Positions 44,861 through 52,028 of a DNA stretch of 64,000 nt are shown here, piece by piece. Position 1 is the first letter of the stretch, and each line of letters begins with the position of its first letter. Origin of the DNA: Deltaproteobacteria bacterium (GTDB lineage: Bacteria; Myxococcota_A; Polyangia; Polyangiales; Ga0077539); the NCBI GenBank assembly GCA_030694465.1, contig JAUXYJ010000062.1:26370-90369 (forward strand), read 5' to 3'. Both the position numbers and the translations under genes were made by a program. The notes below the pieces were generated by a model, which was given only the letters and a program-made list of their open reading frames with translations, searched no databases and was not told the origin of the DNA.

Positions 44861-45646
44861 ATGATTTCATTATTGACGCAGCGAGCTCCGTTGATCGGCG
44901 TAATTCACTTGCCACCGTTGCCGGGTTCGCCGCGATTTACGGGCTCGATGATCCAGGTGCTCGAGGCGGCGAGGCGTGACGCCGAGGTCCTCGCGGCGGC
45001 CGGTTTTGACGGAGTCTTGGTCGAGAACTTTGGCGACGCGCCCTTTGTCCGCGGGCGTGTCGCGGCCGAGACGGTCGCGGCGTTGGCGGTGTGCGCCGAG
45101 CACGCGCGGAGGCACTCGGGCCTCGCGCTCGGGGTCAACGTGTTGCGCAATGACGGACTGTCTGCGCTCGCGATCGCCGCGGCATCGGGCGCGTGTTTTG
45201 TGAGGGTCAATGTGTTTGTGGGCGCGCGGGTGACCGACCAAGGGATCATCGAGACCGACGCCGCCGAGCTGATGCGCGCTCGGCGCGCGATGGGCCTTGA
45301 GAGCACCGTGGCGGTGGTCACGGATGTGAGCGTCAAGCACTCGAGCGCGCTGGCCGACATACGGATCGACGACGAGGCGGTCGAGGCGGTCGAGCGTGGC
45401 CTCGCGGACGGCGTGATCGTGTCGGGCGGGCGGACGGGCGAGGCGGCGTCACGAGACGCGGTGCTCGCGGTGCGTGCGGCGTGCAGGGCTCCGGTCTGGA
45501 TGGGCTCGGGCGTGACGGCCGAGACCCTGGCCGAGTGGCTCACGGTGGCGAGCGGCGTGATTGTCGGCAGCGATTTGCGTGCAAACGGCCAAGCGGGCGG
45601 GCCCATTGATCGCGAGCGCGCCGAGCGGTTTGTCCAAGCGAGGTGA
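44861..45646 (+). CDS. BtpA/SgcQ-family TIM-barrel protein
   Basis: The ATG at 44861 (MISLLTQRAPLIGVIHLPPLPGSP) follows a 114-base divergent promoter region; 261 residues, usual for the family. Conserved BtpA features: GVIHLPPLPGSPRF, DAEVLAAAGFDGVLVENFGDAPF, LGVNVLRNDGLSALAIA, FVRVNVFVGARVTDQGIIE and GGRTGEAASRD. In cyanobacteria BtpA stabilises photosystem I; elsewhere (SgcQ) it sits with sugar-metabolism genes. Its role in a non-phototroph is unknown, and no partner genes are seen here. Confidence 0.9.
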   Translation: MISLLTQRAPLIGVIHLPPLPGSPRFTGSMIQVLEAARRDAEVLAAAGFDGVLVENFGDAPFVRGRVAAETVAALAVCAEHARRHSGLALGVNVLRNDGLSALAIAAASGACFVRVNVFVGARVTDQGIIETDAAELMRARRAMGLESTVAVVTDVSVKHSSALADIRIDDEAVEAVERGLADGVIVSGGRTGEAASRDAVLAVRAACRAPVWMGSGVTAETLAEWLTVASGVIVGSDLRANGQAGGPIDRERAERFVQAR

Positions 45647-45660
45647 GCGCGGGGCGTCGG

Positions 45661-45704
45661 GCGGCGACGTCGCCGGGTGCCTGAGCGGCGACGTCGCCGG
45701 GTGC
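45661..45704. repeat. Tandem pair of GGCGACGTCGCC palindromes (copies 4 and 5)
   Basis: Two identical 20-base units GCGGCGACGTCGCCGGGTGC separated by CTGA (24-base period), placed between the btpA stop and the dciA-like gene. Each unit is a palindrome, so the pair can form two hairpins. It may be a terminator or a dispersed element of the REP type. Confidence 0.65.
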
Positions 45705-45780
45705 AGTGATCTGCCAAATCCGCCCACCGAATTCGCGTGCACTTGGGCTCTTGTGCTAGGAGCTCCCAAGACGTCTCTTT

Positions 45781-46257
45781 ATGGCCCGCCGCAACAAACA
45801 CTACGAATCCATCGGGGTCGCGCACATTGGGACGCTCTTGGCCGAGTCCATCGGGGACAAAGCCATGGTGCGCCAGGCGCTCGGGGTGTGGCCTGCGTGG
45901 GAGCAAGCGGTGGGGCCGCAGGTGGCGCGCTGTGCTCGCCCGGTCGCGCTGCGCGACGGGGTGCTGGTGGTGCACGTGGCGCACCCGGTGTGGCTGCAAG
46001 AGCTCACGCCGATTCGTGCGATTTTGCTGGCGAAAGTACAGAAGCTCGCGGGCGCTGCCGTCGTCCGAGAGCTCAGGCTCAAGGTGGGGATCTTGCCGCG
46101 CGCCGAGCAAGCGCGGGCGGTGGTCGAGGCGCCCAAGGCAGAGCTCAGGGCGCCGATCCCGTACGAGCTCGCGCGGTGTATTCGCGCGGTGCCCTCGAGC
46201 GGGCTGCGTTCGGTCTTGCTTCGCGTCGCAGCGAAGTGGGCCGCGCAGGGGCGCTGA
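45781..46257 (+). CDS. DciA-like (DUF721) protein, predicted helicase-loading factor
   Basis: 158 residues. The DUF721 region covers about 20-105: VWPAWEQAVGPQVARCARPVALRDGVLVVHVAHPVWLQELTPIR, with the characteristic W-x-x-x-V-G and late W-x-x-E-L. Proteins of this family (DciA) load the replicative helicase in bacteria lacking DnaC/DnaI. The C-terminal ~55 residues are Ala/Arg/Pro-rich. The ATG at 45781 is the only good start. The 189 bases up to the next gene hold no feature I recognise. Confidence 0.85.
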   Translation: MARRNKHYESIGVAHIGTLLAESIGDKAMVRQALGVWPAWEQAVGPQVARCARPVALRDGVLVVHVAHPVWLQELTPIRAILLAKVQKLAGAAVVRELRLKVGILPRAEQARAVVEAPKAELRAPIPYELARCIRAVPSSGLRSVLLRVAAKWAAQGR

Positions 46258-46446
46258 GCGTGCAAGTCACTGAAGAGGTTTCGCTCGACCAAGGATAGAC
46301 AGGAATCGACGCCCATTGCTAGGCTTCGGTGATGTGGTGAAGTTTGGCGTGGGTGTGTGTGGGGGGACCTGCGTCGGGCGCGAAGTGTCATTGAGAGCTC
46401 CGTCGCCGTGTGAACGACTTAACTCGTTTTGTGAGGAAATATTCAG

Positions 46447-49400
46447 ATGATTGTACGTCGCAACTTACGCCGCAAGGCCCGCTCGGTGTGTCTCGGGCTC
46501 GCGCTCGGGACGCTGCCTGCGCTCGCGTTTGGGCAAGCTCAGCCGATGAACTTCTATGGGCAGACGCTTCCGCCCGACGGCACGTTTGCTGAGTCCACGG
46601 TGATCGTCGCGCGCAACGCGAACACCCGCTACCAGGTCTTTAGGCTCGATGGCGCGGCGCCCGTGTCCATCGCGACCGGCACCCTCGGAGCGCTCGGGTT
46701 TGTGCGGGTCCCGATCCCAGTGACCAACATCCCGATCAAGGTCCAGACCTCGGACGTGGCGTACGTGTATTTGGGCTACGACTGCTGCAACTTTGGTGGC
46801 CAGTGGCACATGCCCGCGATCGACGGGACCACGTTTATTGGTCGCGAATTTGCTGTGTTTAGGCCCGTAGCGATCAGCGCCGCGAACCAGCTCAACATCA
46901 TCGCGCACGCTGCCGCCACGGTGACCATCGCGAACGCCGCGGGCATGACCGTCGCGACCAACACGCTCACCGCGACGGGCGTCTGGGTCGACCCGCCCAT
47001 GGTCGCCGCGGGCCAAGTCTATCGGTTGACTGCGACCGGAGACGTCTCGCTCGCGATGGGCACGGCCAACGGGTTTAACTCGGTGCACGCGACGGACAGC
47101 CCGCTGGCGTCGTGCAACACGGACGTGGGCCGGAGCTTCTCGTTTCCGGTCAACCGTGGGGGCTACGTGGGGGCGAGGGCGCTGTTTAACTATGGTGCGG
47201 CTCCGGCCATGGTGACGGTGCTTCGGCGCGGGACGATGACCCCCGAGATGCTGACCATCCCAGCGAATCAGTATGTGTTTTCGCAGCCCATTGTGGACGG
47301 CGTGTACGACGTCACGAGCAACCAGCCTCTGTCCGTCTGGGGCGGAACCCTCGAGGGCGGCAACACCATCGACGCCTTCGGCGACGACATCTCGCAGACC
47401 GTGGGCGAGTACGGCCGGCGGTTTTTTATGCGCTCGCTGCAGTTTCCGACGGTGGTCTTTGCGTCCGAGAACAACACCACCATCACCGGGACAAGCACCG
47501 TCGGCATGACCGCGACGCCGTTTAGCTTTGTGCTGCAACGCGACCAGTTTCGCGCGCTGCCGGCCAACTCGGACCTGCGGTTTACCGCGTCGTTGCCCGT
47601 GTCCGTGATGTCTCGCGGTGGCCTCGCGGGCCGCAACGATTTGGGCACCTGGCTGCGACCCACACCGCAGCTCGACAGCGACGGTGACACCATCCTCGAC
47701 GTGGACGAGGGCGGCGGCTGCGGCTCGGCTTCGCCCGACACCGACCGCGACGGTACGCCAGACTTTCTTGACCTCGACAGCGACGGCGACGGTGTGCCCG
47801 ACGCGACCGAAGCGGGCGACCGCGACTTGTCCACCGCGCCGATCGACACCGACGGCGACGGGATCCCTGATTTTCGAGACACCGACGACGACGGCGACGG
47901 GATCCTCACGCGCGATGAGCTCGGAGCCGGTGGTGCAGCCGCGCCGCGTGACACCGACCGCGACGGCCGCCCGGACTACCTCGACAACGACGACGACGGC
48001 GACGGCGTGCTCACGCTCACAGAGCTCGGCGCAGGGGGCTTCGCGATGCCACGCAACAGCAACGCGACAGTGCCCGCAGGCACAGGCACCGCGAACACCA
48101 TCCCCGACTGGCTCGACCCCGACGACGACGGCGACGGCGTGCCCACGCTCACAGAGCTCGGGCCCGGCGGCGGCGCCATGCCGCGCAACACCAACGCGAC
48201 GGTCCCCGCGGGCCAGGGCACTGCCAATACGCTGCCCGATTATCTTGACCGCGACGACGACGGCGACGGGATCCCCACCGCGGTCGAGGTCGCCCTCGAG
48301 GCCATGGGAGGCCCCGTCGACAGCGACATGATCCCGGCCTACCTCGATCTTGACAGCGATGGCGACGGGTTTGCGGACGCGGTCGAAGCAGGCGCAACGC
48401 CCATCACGCCCGCGAACACCGACGGCACCGACCGCCCGGACTTCTTGGACTTGGACAGCGACAACGACTGCGTGCCGGACGTGCGCGAGACCTCCGCGGG
48501 CCGCACCGACGCGCGCATCCCGCAGATGATCGCGAACAACAACTGCCCCGCGATGGCGCCGCTGTGCAACACGCTCGTGGGCTTGTGCGTCCCCGCGACG
48601 GACACGGACATGGACGGCATCCCGGACCTCATCGAGTACGGCCCTGGCGGGATGGCCATGCCGCGCGACTCGGACGGTGACGGCATTCCGGATTATCTCG
48701 ACCCCGACGACGACGGCGACGGCGTCCCGACGCGCGATGAGCTTGGGCCCGGTGGCTACCTCATGCCGCGCAACAGCGACGCGATGGTGCCCGCGGGCGA
48801 AGGCACGAGCGACACCATCCCGGATTATCTCGACCCCGACGACGACGGCGACGGGATCCCCACACGCACCGAGCGCACGCTCGCGGGTGCAAACCTCGAC
48901 CCGGACATGGACGGGATCCCAGTTCACCTAGACCGCGACAGCGACGGCGACACGGTCCCGGACTTTGTCGAAGCAGGCCCCATGCCCACGGCTCCTGTGG
49001 ACACCGACCGCGACGGCGCGCGGGACTTCTTGGATTTGGACAGCGACAACGACTGCATCCCCGACCGCGACCCACGCGAAGCGGGCGCAGCGCGCATCAA
49101 CGCCGCAGTGCCCTCGGTCAACGCCGACGACAACTGCATGGCGCCCACGGCGATGTGTGACGTCTCGCGCGGCGTGTGCATCGCGATCGTCGACACGGAC
49201 ATGGACGGCATCCCCGACAGCGTCGAGTTTGGCCCCGGCGGGATGGCCATGCCGCGTGACTCGGACATGGATGGCATCCCTGACTTCATGGACCCCGATG
49301 ACGACGGCGACGGCGTGCCCACGCGCGACGAGCTGGGCCCGGGTGGCTACCGCATGCCGCGCAACAGCGACGCGATGGTCCCCGCGGGCGAAGGCACGAG

Positions 49401-50106
49401 CGACACCATCCCGGACTATCTCGACCCCGACGATGACGGCGACGGGATCCCCACGCTCACCGAGCGCATGATCGCCGGGATGAACCTCGACCCGGACATG
49501 GACGGGCTGCCGGTCTATCTCGACCGTGACAGTGATGGAGACACGGTGCCGGACTCGGTCGAAGCGGGCCCGGTGCCCACGACGCCTGTGGACACAGACG
49601 CGGACACTGCGCGAGATTTCTTGGATCTCGACAGTGACAACGACTGCGTCCCCGACCGCGACCCACGCGAAGCGGGCGCGGCGCGCATTGACCCGACGAT
49701 GCCGTCGATGAGCGCGGACAGCAACTGCATGGAGCCCACCCCGGTGTGCGACATCACCATGGGCTTGTGCGTCGCGCGCGGAGGTGCAGACGCAGGGACC
49801 GACGGCGCTGTGGGCCCAGACGGCGGCGATCTTGACGGTGGGGTCATGGTCGACGGCGGCCCGCTCTTCGACGCTGCCATTCGGCAAGATGCGTTTGGGG
49901 CCGACAGCGGACAGCCTCGCATGGACGGCGCGACCGGCGCAGACAGCGGTTTTGCGGGCGTTTTGTCAGGCGATGGCGCGTGTGCGTGTCGCGTGGCGGC
50001 GGCTCCGAACGCGGCGGGCTCTTCGTCGCGCGGTGCGGTCTCGGTCGCGGGGCTCGCGGCGATGGCGCTGGTGCTCGGTGCACGACGCAAGCGCGCTGCG
50101 CGCTGA
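46447..50106 (+). CDS. Cell-surface thrombospondin-type-3 calcium-repeat protein with MYXO-CTERM-like tail
   Basis: 1219 residues. A signal peptide (ARSVCLGLALGTLPALAFGQA) is followed by a ~390-residue beta-rich domain resembling IgGFc-binding/adhesion modules (YGAAPAMVTVLRRGTM; QYVFSQPIVDGVYDVTSNQPLSVWGG). Residues ~405-1110 are about 30 type-3 units of the D-x-D-x-D-G-x-x-D form, expected to bind many calcium ions. The tail has an Asp/Gly linker, a CAC cysteine motif, a hydrophobic run (AVSVAGLAAMALVLGA) and RRKR, as in MYXO-CTERM sorting signals. It is probably displayed at the cell surface. A 591-bp block is duplicated in tandem. The long antisense ORFs over this gene are shadows. Confidence 0.9.
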   Translation: MIVRRNLRRKARSVCLGLALGTLPALAFGQAQPMNFYGQTLPPDGTFAESTVIVARNANTRYQVFRLDGAAPVSIATGTLGALGFVRVPIPVTNIPIKVQTSDVAYVYLGYDCCNFGGQWHMPAIDGTTFIGREFAVFRPVAISAANQLNIIAHAAATVTIANAAGMTVATNTLTATGVWVDPPMVAAGQVYRLTATGDVSLAMGTANGFNSVHATDSPLASCNTDVGRSFSFPVNRGGYVGARALFNYGAAPAMVTVLRRGTMTPEMLTIPANQYVFSQPIVDGVYDVTSNQPLSVWGGTLEGGNTIDAFGDDISQTVGEYGRRFFMRSLQFPTVVFASENNTTITGTSTVGMTATPFSFVLQRDQFRALPANSDLRFTASLPVSVMSRGGLAGRNDLGTWLRPTPQLDSDGDTILDVDEGGGCGSASPDTDRDGTPDFLDLDSDGDGVPDATEAGDRDLSTAPIDTDGDGIPDFRDTDDDGDGILTRDELGAGGAAAPRDTDRDGRPDYLDNDDDGDGVLTLTELGAGGFAMPRNSNATVPAGTGTANTIPDWLDPDDDGDGVPTLTELGPGGGAMPRNTNATVPAGQGTANTLPDYLDRDDDGDGIPTAVEVALEAMGGPVDSDMIPAYLDLDSDGDGFADAVEAGATPITPANTDGTDRPDFLDLDSDNDCVPDVRETSAGRTDARIPQMIANNNCPAMAPLCNTLVGLCVPATDTDMDGIPDLIEYGPGGMAMPRDSDGDGIPDYLDPDDDGDGVPTRDELGPGGYLMPRNSDAMVPAGEGTSDTIPDYLDPDDDGDGIPTRTERTLAGANLDPDMDGIPVHLDRDSDGDTVPDFVEAGPMPTAPVDTDRDGARDFLDLDSDNDCIPDRDPREAGAARINAAVPSVNADDNCMAPTAMCDVSRGVCIAIVDTDMDGIPDSVEFGPGGMAMPRDSDMDGIPDFMDPDDDGDGVPTRDELGPGGYRMPRNSDAMVPAGEGTSDTIPDYLDPDDDGDGIPTLTERMIAGMNLDPDMDGLPVYLDRDSDGDTVPDSVEAGPVPTTPVDTDADTARDFLDLDSDNDCVPDRDPREAGAARIDPTMPSMSADSNCMEPTPVCDITMGLCVARGGADAGTDGAVGPDGGDLDGGVMVDGGPLFDAAIRQDAFGADSGQPRMDGATGADSGFAGVLSGDGACACRVAAAPNAAGSSSRGAVSVAGLAAMALVLGARRKRAAR
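48601..49782 (+). repeat. Intragenic tandem duplication, two copies of 591 bp
   Basis: GACACGGACATGGACGGCAT begins a block at 48601 and again at 49192. The encoded ~197-residue units run in parallel (TDMDGIPDxxExGPGGMAMPRDSD at the start, then DPREAGAARI near the end) with a few dozen differences. The period is a multiple of three, so the frame is kept. Confidence 0.8.
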
Positions 50107-50169
50107 GTGACGCGTGGGGGGGATGAACGGGGCGTCAGGGGGCAGGGCGTGTACGCTCGCGGGGACGCT

Positions 50170-50847
50170 ATGGACACTGCTCCCTCGCTCTTGGCGCAAT
50201 GGCACCCGGTCACGTGCGACTACGGGCTGATCGAGGCGCCGTTGGACGCGGTGGCCGAGGGCTTTGCGCGGTGGCAGCGGTCGCTCGGGCGCACCCTTCA
50301 AGAGCGCACGATGGACAGTGGGTTTGCAGACGTTCTCGCGGCGCTCTTGCCGCTCTCGATGGGCAAGCGAAGGTGCGCGCTTGTGCAGACCGACTCGCCG
50401 TGGACCGCGGTCTTGCAGAGCGGAACGCAGGGCTCGGACCCCACGCCGATCGTGCGCGTCTTGTCTCAGTGCATGGGGACGCGCGCGATGCGGGTGTGTG
50501 CCCGAGAGCGTGCCACGATCTGGGAGCTCTTTGCGCCCAACGTGCAGGGCCCTGTGCGCACGGTGTTCACGGTTCGCGAGGCAAAACGCTGGCGCTTTGG
50601 CCAGTCGGGCCAAGCCCTCGCGCACGAGCCCACTGAGCGCTACGCGCTGCCCAGCGTGCGGGCGCGGTTTGACCGCGGTGTGCTGGCAGCGTGCGTGGGC
50701 CCGCTGGGGGTGCGGCCGTGGGATGATGCGTTCTTTGGCGCGCGGGCGGTGGTGGTTGAGCGCGAGGCGCGGGTGAGAGAGCCGCCCGAGCTGACCTTGG
50801 CAGAGGCCCTGGCGGCGCTCGGAGAGAGCTTCGCGGCGAGCCGCTAA
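50170..50847 (+). CDS. Uncharacterised protein upstream of the CRISPR regulator
   Basis: I chose the ATG at 50170 (MDTAPSLLAQWHPVTCDYGLIEAPL), giving 225 residues; the upstream part of the track ORF is low-quality. The protein is soluble, mixed alpha/beta, without a signal peptide or membrane helix. Phrases such as CALVQTDSPWTAVLQSG and RVLSQCMGTRAMRVCA recall small proteins that take an individual measure of a partner gene product in contact-dependent or immunity loci, but I cannot assign a family. It lies 120 bases before the WYL regulator start on the same strand, and could belong to the CRISPR neighbourhood or to the previous region. Confidence 0.65.
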   Translation: MDTAPSLLAQWHPVTCDYGLIEAPLDAVAEGFARWQRSLGRTLQERTMDSGFADVLAALLPLSMGKRRCALVQTDSPWTAVLQSGTQGSDPTPIVRVLSQCMGTRAMRVCARERATIWELFAPNVQGPVRTVFTVREAKRWRFGQSGQALAHEPTERYALPSVRARFDRGVLAACVGPLGVRPWDDAFFGARAVVVEREARVREPPELTLAEALAALGESFAASR

Positions 50848-50875
50848 CGCGCGGGGGCGAGGGCTGTGTGAGCGG

Positions 50876-50905
50876 TGGGCGACAGGCGAGGCCGTGGGGC
50901 TCGGG
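50876..50905. promoter_or_regulatory. Single copy of the TGGGCGACA repeat upstream of the WYL regulator gene
   Basis: GTGGGCGACAGGCGAGGCCG followed by GTGGGGCTC matches the unit of the tandem array at 61.2-61.4 kb. It lies about 80-90 bases before the preferred start of the WYL gene, where an operator would be expected. Confidence 0.4.
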
Positions 50906-50966
50906 AGTGTCCGAGACAGGTCGAGCAATGTGGGACTTTGGGGCGCGTGATAGCGTCCTTGCACCA

Positions 50967-51947
50967 ATGGGAGCGAGGAGGCCAGAGGAGACGGTGGCGC
51001 GGGTGCTCGGCGTGCTGCTTGCGCAGCGAATGCTGCGGCAGAGCGAGCTCGCGAGGCAGGCCGAGGTCACCGGCGAGACCGCGGCGAAAGTGCTCGGAGA
51101 CCTTAAGAACGGCGGGCTCCCGTTGACCCGAGAGCTCGAGGGGCGGGCGGTGATCTGGAGTGTTCCGGATGGGTGGTTTCCGAATGGGGTTTTGTTTGAG
51201 GGCGACGACGCTGGGCAGCTGCTGCGATTGTTGTTGCGCTTGCCGAGTGGAGGCGTGCGGGACGCGTTTATCGAGCGGATCAAGGCCGCGTCACTGAGCG
51301 CGCGCGAGGTGTCCCGCAGCGTGGGCGCGGTCCGACCGGCCGCGGTCGAAGCGCAGCGCGACGGCGCGAGCCGATTTCGGTCCGTGATCGAAGAAGCCAT
51401 CGTCCGGGCGCGGGCGATCGAGCTGAAATATCACGGCACCAAAGACCTCGAAGGCCACTGGCGCACGGTCTCGCCGCAGACCGTGGTCGGGGCGTCGCGC
51501 CCTACGCTCATCGCGTGGGACCATCGCAAGTCCGCGCTGCGCACGTTTCGGGTCGATCGCGTACAGAACGTGATGGATGTCGAGGGGATTGCCTACGTCC
51601 GCGTAGACGAGTCGCGCATCGACGCCGAGGTCTCAGAGAGCTTTAACGGGTACTGCGGAGGCGAGCTGCGCGAGGTCTCGATGCTGATCGACCACGACGC
51701 GTGGGCCATCGTCGAGCACAACCTCCCGTTTATCGCCCAGCGGATTGAGCACACCAACAGAGGCGTCCGTGTCGTCGCAAAGAACCGCGGCGGCGAGGTG
51801 ATGAACCGCTTTTTGCTCGCGTACGGCGCTCGCATGACCGTCGAGACTCCCCGCGTCCGCGACGAAGTGCTGCGTTTGGCCAAACAAACCGTAGAGAGGC
51901 TCGCGTCCACCGGCGGGCCTTCACCGCGTAAGCGAACCCCCGGTTAA
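50967..51947 (+). CDS. WYL-domain transcriptional regulator next to cas operon
   Basis: The track starts at a GTG (50868), but the ATG at 50967 (MGARRPEETVARVLGVLLAQR) opens the conserved part; 326 residues. The N-terminal helix-turn-helix covers about 8-55 (QSELARQAEVTGETAAKVLGDLKNGG). The WYL domain lies around 140-215 (ARAIELKYHGTKDLEGHWRTVSPQTVVGASRPTLIAWDHRKSALRTFRVDRV), where the W-Y-L trio is replaced by related residues. A C-terminal extension (WCX-like) of ~90 residues follows. WYL regulators bind nucleic-acid or nucleotide ligands and often control CRISPR and other defence loci. It lies 81 bases before cas3 on the same strand, so control of this locus is likely. Confidence 0.9.
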   Translation: MGARRPEETVARVLGVLLAQRMLRQSELARQAEVTGETAAKVLGDLKNGGLPLTRELEGRAVIWSVPDGWFPNGVLFEGDDAGQLLRLLLRLPSGGVRDAFIERIKAASLSAREVSRSVGAVRPAAVEAQRDGASRFRSVIEEAIVRARAIELKYHGTKDLEGHWRTVSPQTVVGASRPTLIAWDHRKSALRTFRVDRVQNVMDVEGIAYVRVDESRIDAEVSESFNGYCGGELREVSMLIDHDAWAIVEHNLPFIAQRIEHTNRGVRVVAKNRGGEVMNRFLLAYGARMTVETPRVRDEVLRLAKQTVERLASTGGPSPRKRTPG

Positions 51948-52028
51948 CCGAGGTGTCGCCGGGTACAACCGTGGACGACAAAGCGAACGCGCGCGCGAGA
52001 TCGACGCAACCCCAGAGACCCTTAAGCC

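Noticed and set aside
46465-49887. Long minus-strand ORFs of 820 and 319 residues over the calcium-repeat gene
   Set aside because: They arise from the biased GAC/GGC codons of the sense repeats, lack a signal or domain, and the sense frame has clear domains.
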